NCBI GenBank assembly: GCA_019232665.1
Contig: JAFANN010000228.1
Location: forward strand, 1 to 35,382
Length of the DNA: 35,382 nt
Origin: Caulobacteraceae bacterium
GTDB taxonomy: Bacteria; Pseudomonadota; Alphaproteobacteria; Caulobacterales; Caulobacteraceae
Reading direction: 5' to 3'
Below the pieces are notes generated by a model, which searched no databases, was not told the origin of the DNA, and saw only the letters and a list, made by a program, of their open reading frames with translations. Made by a program: the position numbers and the translations under genes. Position 1 is the first letter of the stretch, and each line of letters opens with the position of its first letter. Below are positions 32,623 through 35,382 of the stretch, piece by piece.

Positions 32623-32648
32623 GATATAGTCATTGCCAAGCTGTGCAA
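32623..32648 (-). promoter_or_regulatory. Predicted promoter of the cfa-cysK-sseA-metC transcript
   Basis: Reading the minus strand: TTGCACA (32648-32642), 11 nt, ACTATATC (32630-32623). The -10 matches 7 of 8 positions of GCTANAWC, and the spacing falls in the 10-14 nt Caulobacter range. Expected start is about 32616. Confidence 0.6.
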
Positions 32649-32801
32649 GCTCTGCAGGCCATTCACAGATGTGATTCAGCGCAAGATCGGCCAGTTCCGC
32701 CGAGAGGGGGAGGGACTTGACTCCAGTGTCGCCGCGATAGCCACACCTTTTCCTCGATCGACCATCGTCTGGCCCTTACGCTGGAGGGCTTGTCGCGGAC
32801 C

Positions 32802-33668
32802 ATGGAGTTGTCTGTCTTGAACGGTGTGAACGCCGAGGTGAAGGTTGGGGGATCAATCAGGACCGCCTCGTTCAGCGCGACCGGGCGCCTGGGCGTCATC
32901 GCCGGTCCCTGCCAGATGGAGAGCCGCTCGCACGCGTTGGAGACCGCCGCTGCCCTTCGCGAGATCGCCGATCGCCTGCAGATCGGGCTCGTCTACAAGT
33001 CCTCGTTCGACAAGGCGAACCGGACGTCGGGCAAGACAGCGCGAGGATTGGGTCTCTTCCAGGCGGCCCCCGTGTTCGCCGAGATCCGCGAGACCACGGG
33101 TCTGCCGGTGCTCACCGACATCCATGAGATCGACCAGTGCGAGCCCGTGGCGGAGGTCGTGGATGTGCTTCAGATCCCCGCCTTCCTCTGTCGGCAGACG
33201 GATCTGATCGTCGCTGCCGCGCGGACAGGGCGCGCCCTCAACATCAAGAAGGGCCAGTTCCTGGCCCCGTGGGACATGCGCCACGTGGTCGCCAAGGCGG
33301 CGGAGGCGGGCAACCCTGACGTGATGGCCTGCGAACGGGGCGTCTCGTTCGGGTACAACACGCTCGTGTCGGACATGCGCGCGCTGCCGGTCCTGGCGGA
33401 GATCGGCTGCCCGGTGATCTTCGACGCCACGCACTCGGTCCAGCAGCCGGGAGGGCAGGGCGCCTCATCCGGCGGCGAAAGGCGCTTCGTACCCGTACTC
33501 GCCCGCGCTGCGGTCGCCGTGGGCGTGGCGGGGGTCTTCCTCGAGACCCATCCGGACCCCCACAAGGCTCCGTCGGACGGACCCAACATGGTCCCGCTGG
33601 CCGAACTCGAACCGCTGCTGCGGGAGCTGCTCGAGCTGGACGCCATAGCCAAGCGCCGCGCCGCCTGA
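32802..33668 (+). CDS. kdsA: 3-deoxy-8-phosphooctulonate synthase (KDO-8-P synthase)
   Basis: About 288 residues. KdsA condenses phosphoenolpyruvate with arabinose-5-phosphate to KDO-8-phosphate for the LPS inner core. Landmarks are [15 protein letters not shown] near the N-terminus, [39 protein letters not shown] and [14 protein letters not shown]. Later come [29 protein letters not shown] and [16 protein letters not shown]. The N-terminal GPCQMES Cys is the one found in metal-dependent KdsA enzymes. The start is unclear: TTG 32790 is only 1 nt after GGAGGG, ATG 32802 is 13 nt after it, and TTG 32817 has its own GGAG. I list the ATG. The stop overlaps the hldE ATG by one base. Confidence 0.95.
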   Translation: MELSVLNGVNAEVKVGGSIRTASFSATGRLGVIAGPCQMESRSHALETAAALREIADRLQIGLVYKSSFDKANRTSGKTARGLGLFQAAPVFAEIRETTGLPVLTDIHEIDQCEPVAEVVDVLQIPAFLCRQTDLIVAAARTGRALNIKKGQFLAPWDMRHVVAKAAEAGNPDVMACERGVSFGYNTLVSDMRALPVLAEIGCPVIFDATHSVQQPGGQGASSGGERRFVPVLARAAVAVGVAGVFLETHPDPHKAPSDGPNMVPLAELEPLLRELLELDAIAKRRAA

Positions 33669-35137
33669 TGAACCTGCAGCCCCTTCAACATCTCCTGCAC
33701 GGCATGGTTGGCGCCCGCGTGCTGGTGGTGGGCGACGTCATGCTCGACCGCTTCGTCTACGGCGACGTGAGCCGCGTGTCGGCGGAGGCGCCGGTCCCCA
33801 TTCTCGCCCATACGCGCGAGATCCGGATGCTTGGGGGCGCGGGCAACGTGGCCAGGAACATCGTCGCCCTCGGGGGGCGCGTCGAGCTGGTGGGGCTGGT
33901 GGGGCTCGATCCTTCGGCCATGGAGGTCGAGGCCCTGCTCGCCGAGGATGCGATCGGCAATGGACTCGTGGCCGATTCCGATCGCTGCTCGACTGTGAAG
34001 ATGAGGTTCGCCTCGGCGGGACAGCAGCTCCTGCGCGTCGACACTGAGGTGGTCTTGCCTGCGCCCCCTCAGGCCGAACGGGCCCTGGAGACGCGGATCC
34101 GCACGCGCGCACCAGGCTGTGGGGCGATCCTCCTGTCCGACTACGGCAAGGGTGTCGTCACGCCCGCGGTGATCGACGCCTGTCTCGCGGCGTCGCGCGA
34201 GACCGGGGCGCGACTCGTGGTCGACTCCAAGGCCAGGCGGTTCGGCCACTACGGCCCTGTCGACCTCGTCAAACCGAACGCCGCGGAGCTGTCGCGGGCA
34301 ACGGACCTTCCGACGGAAACCGACGTCGAGGTTGAAGCTGCGCTCGCCAAGGCTCTCGAGACCTGCGAAGCCCGGGCAATCCTTGTGACGAGAGCCGCCA
34401 AGGGCATGTCCCTGGCCGTACGCGGCGAACCGGTGCGCCATTTCTCGCGTCCGCCTCCGGAAGTCTTCGATACAGCCGGAGCAGGGGACACCGCTCTGGC
34501 GGCCGTCGGGCTGGCGCTCGCCTCCAGCGCTCCGGTGGATGCGGCGGTCGAGCTTGCGCTCGTCGCTTCGAGCCTGGTGGTGCAGAAGGCGGGGGTGGCC
34601 GTCGTCTCGCCGGACGAAATCATCGAAGCGGAGCTCGCGGCGTCGCGTTCGCCCCTCGATGCGAAAATCGCGACGCCTGAGCGGATGGCGAGGGAGGCCG
34701 CCCGCTGGCGGAGCCGGGGGCTGAGGGTGGGATTCACCAACGGATGCTTCGATGTCCTCCACGCAGGTCACATCGCCTACCTGACCCAGGCGAGGTCCTG
34801 GTGCGACCGACTGATCGTCGGCCTCAACACCGACGATTCCATCCGTGCAGCCAAGGGCCCTGGCCGGCCGGTGAACGGCCTCGAGGCGCGCGCGCGGGTC
34901 CTCTCGGCCCTGGCGGCCGTGGACCTCGTGACGCCGTTCGAGGAGGAGACGCCGCTCGAGCTGATCCGCGCCGCGAGACCCGATCTGCTCGTCAAGGGCG
35001 GCGACTATACGCCGGAGGCGATCGTCGGACGCGATCTCGTGTTGAGCTGGGGCGGCGAGGTCCGCGTCGCGGATTTCGTGGAGGGCCATTCGACCACGAG
35101 CGTCATCCGGCGCCTCGGCGGAGGCGGACGGCAGTGA
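33668..35137 (+). CDS. hldE: Bifunctional heptose-7-phosphate kinase / heptose-1-phosphate adenylyltransferase
   Basis: 489-residue fusion enzyme of ADP-heptose synthesis for LPS. The N-terminal ribokinase-like domain (about 1-325) has VVGDVMLDRFVYGDVSR, the sugar-binding GGAGNVARNIVALGG, and the catalytic GAGDT with Asp274. The C-terminal cytidylyltransferase-like domain (about 350-489) has GFTNGCFDVLHAGH, whose HxGH motif is His365-Ala-Gly-His368. KGPGRPVNGLEAR and LVKGGDYTPEAIVG follow. Both active sites look intact. It starts at ATG 33668 (TGATG overlap with kdsA) and ends in a 4-bp overlap with hldD, so the three genes are tightly coupled. Confidence 0.97.
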   Translation: MNLQPLQHLLHGMVGARVLVVGDVMLDRFVYGDVSRVSAEAPVPILAHTREIRMLGGAGNVARNIVALGGRVELVGLVGLDPSAMEVEALLAEDAIGNGLVADSDRCSTVKMRFASAGQQLLRVDTEVVLPAPPQAERALETRIRTRAPGCGAILLSDYGKGVVTPAVIDACLAASRETGARLVVDSKARRFGHYGPVDLVKPNAAELSRATDLPTETDVEVEAALAKALETCEARAILVTRAAKGMSLAVRGEPVRHFSRPPPEVFDTAGAGDTALAAVGLALASSAPVDAAVELALVASSLVVQKAGVAVVSPDEIIEAELAASRSPLDAKIATPERMAREAARWRSRGLRVGFTNGCFDVLHAGHIAYLTQARSWCDRLIVGLNTDDSIRAAKGPGRPVNGLEARARVLSALAAVDLVTPFEEETPLELIRAARPDLLVKGGDYTPEAIVGRDLVLSWGGEVRVADFVEGHSTTSVIRRLGGGGRQ

Positions 35138-35382
35138 GCCGCCACGTCGTCCTCGTCACAGGCGGGGCAGGTTTCATCGGCTCGAACGTCGTCGCACGGC
35201 TTTGTGAGGATCCGGGCGTCGACGTGATCGTCTGCGATCGCCTGCGGCAGGCAGACCTCGGCAAATGGCGGAATATCGCCAAGCACCCAATCGCGGACCT
35301 GCTCGCGCCGGAGGCCCTGTGGCGATGGCTGGCCGACCGCGGCGCAAAGGTGGATCTGGTGATCCACATGGGAGCAATCTCC
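35134..35382 (+). CDS. hldD: ADP-L-glycero-D-manno-heptose-6-epimerase, 5' part
   Basis: First 83 codons of an NAD(P)-dependent short-chain epimerase; the gene runs off the window. The Rossmann loop TGGAGFIGSN is at residues 9-18. It is followed by an acidic strand end (VIVCD), GKWRNIAKHPIADLL and VDLVIHMGAIS, all as in HldD, which inverts C6 of ADP-heptose after HldE. The GTG start at 35134 overlaps the hldE stop by 4 bp (GTGA). Placement after kdsA-hldE supports the assignment over other sugar epimerases. Confidence 0.92.
   Translation, partial: MSRHVVLVTGGAGFIGSNVVARLCEDPGVDVIVCDRLRQADLGKWRNIAKHPIADLLAPEALWRWLADRGAKVDLVIHMGAIS

Larger units (their letters stand above)
32494..32801. other. 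Divergent regulatory gap between cfa and kdsA
   Basis: 308 nt without a gene. It holds the cfa leader with its hairpin, the +1 palindrome and the cfa promoter. For kdsA there is only a weak candidate (TTGACTC at 32717-32723 with an imperfect GATAGC further on) and a GGAGGG at 32783-32788. No convincing small ORF is seen. Confidence 0.6.

Noticed and set aside
33170-35089. 639-codon antisense open frame over kdsA-hldE
   Set aside because: Low-complexity antisense product; both plus-strand genes are fully supported by motifs, and GC-rich codon bias explains long antisense frames.

Overview
The window is about 35.4 kb of GC-rich, densely coding chromosome. It most likely comes from an alphaproteobacterium of the Caulobacterales (Caulobacter/Phenylobacterium-like). 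The reasons are the gene order bamE / CBP3-type chaperone / DUF177 / plsX / fabH / ihfA / merR, a double cold-shock-domain protein of the Caulobacter type, the aa3-oxidase gene COX15, an NDUFS4-type complex I subunit, a class I PHA synthase, and several promoters resembling the Caulobacter housekeeping consensus (TTGACgS, 10-14 nt, GCTANAWC). No database search was possible, so taxonomy and all family names rest on recognised motifs and gene order.

Layout. 1-1227: 3' part of the H+-pyrophosphatase gene hppA, ending at a strong, probably bidirectional hairpin terminator facing bamE. 1355-5960: bamE (minus), then a plus-strand run of CBP3-like chaperone, DUF177, plsX, fabH, ihfA and a MerR-type regulator (envelope and lipid synthesis plus nucleoid protein). 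6011-8338: tRNA-Pro(GGG), heme A synthase, and rplM-rpsI behind a clear promoter. 8357-9862: argC and a Tat-type msrB. 9985-12074: a membrane-anchored AraC-type regulator and two small membrane proteins of unknown function. 12129-18984: phaC (minus), a small secreted protein, aminotransferase alaC, homoserine dehydrogenase and recJ.

19051-21993: tRNA-Glu(TTC), a double cold-shock protein, DUF192, a hotdog thioesterase, tRNA-Pro(TGG), the NDUFS4-like gene, tRNA-Arg(TCT) and a universal stress protein. 22143-28183: gamma-glutamyltranspeptidase, a thiolase, a small membrane protein, a GPH-type sugar:cation symporter and a formate/nitrite-transporter-family protein. 28196-32493 (minus): cfa, then cysK-like, sseA and a MetC-like gene, the last three joined by 4-bp stop/start overlaps: a compact sulfur/cysteine operon. 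32802-end: kdsA, hldE and the start of hldD, translationally coupled genes for the LPS inner core sugars.

Most of the window is conserved housekeeping sequence. I see no mobile element, phage, CRISPR array or obvious defence system. The parts least explained by known biology are the AraC/membrane-protein locus (9985-12074), the palindromes lying on the presumed transcription starts of rplM and cfa, and the two tRNA-Pro genes that each sit exactly 48 nt upstream of a respiratory-chain gene.
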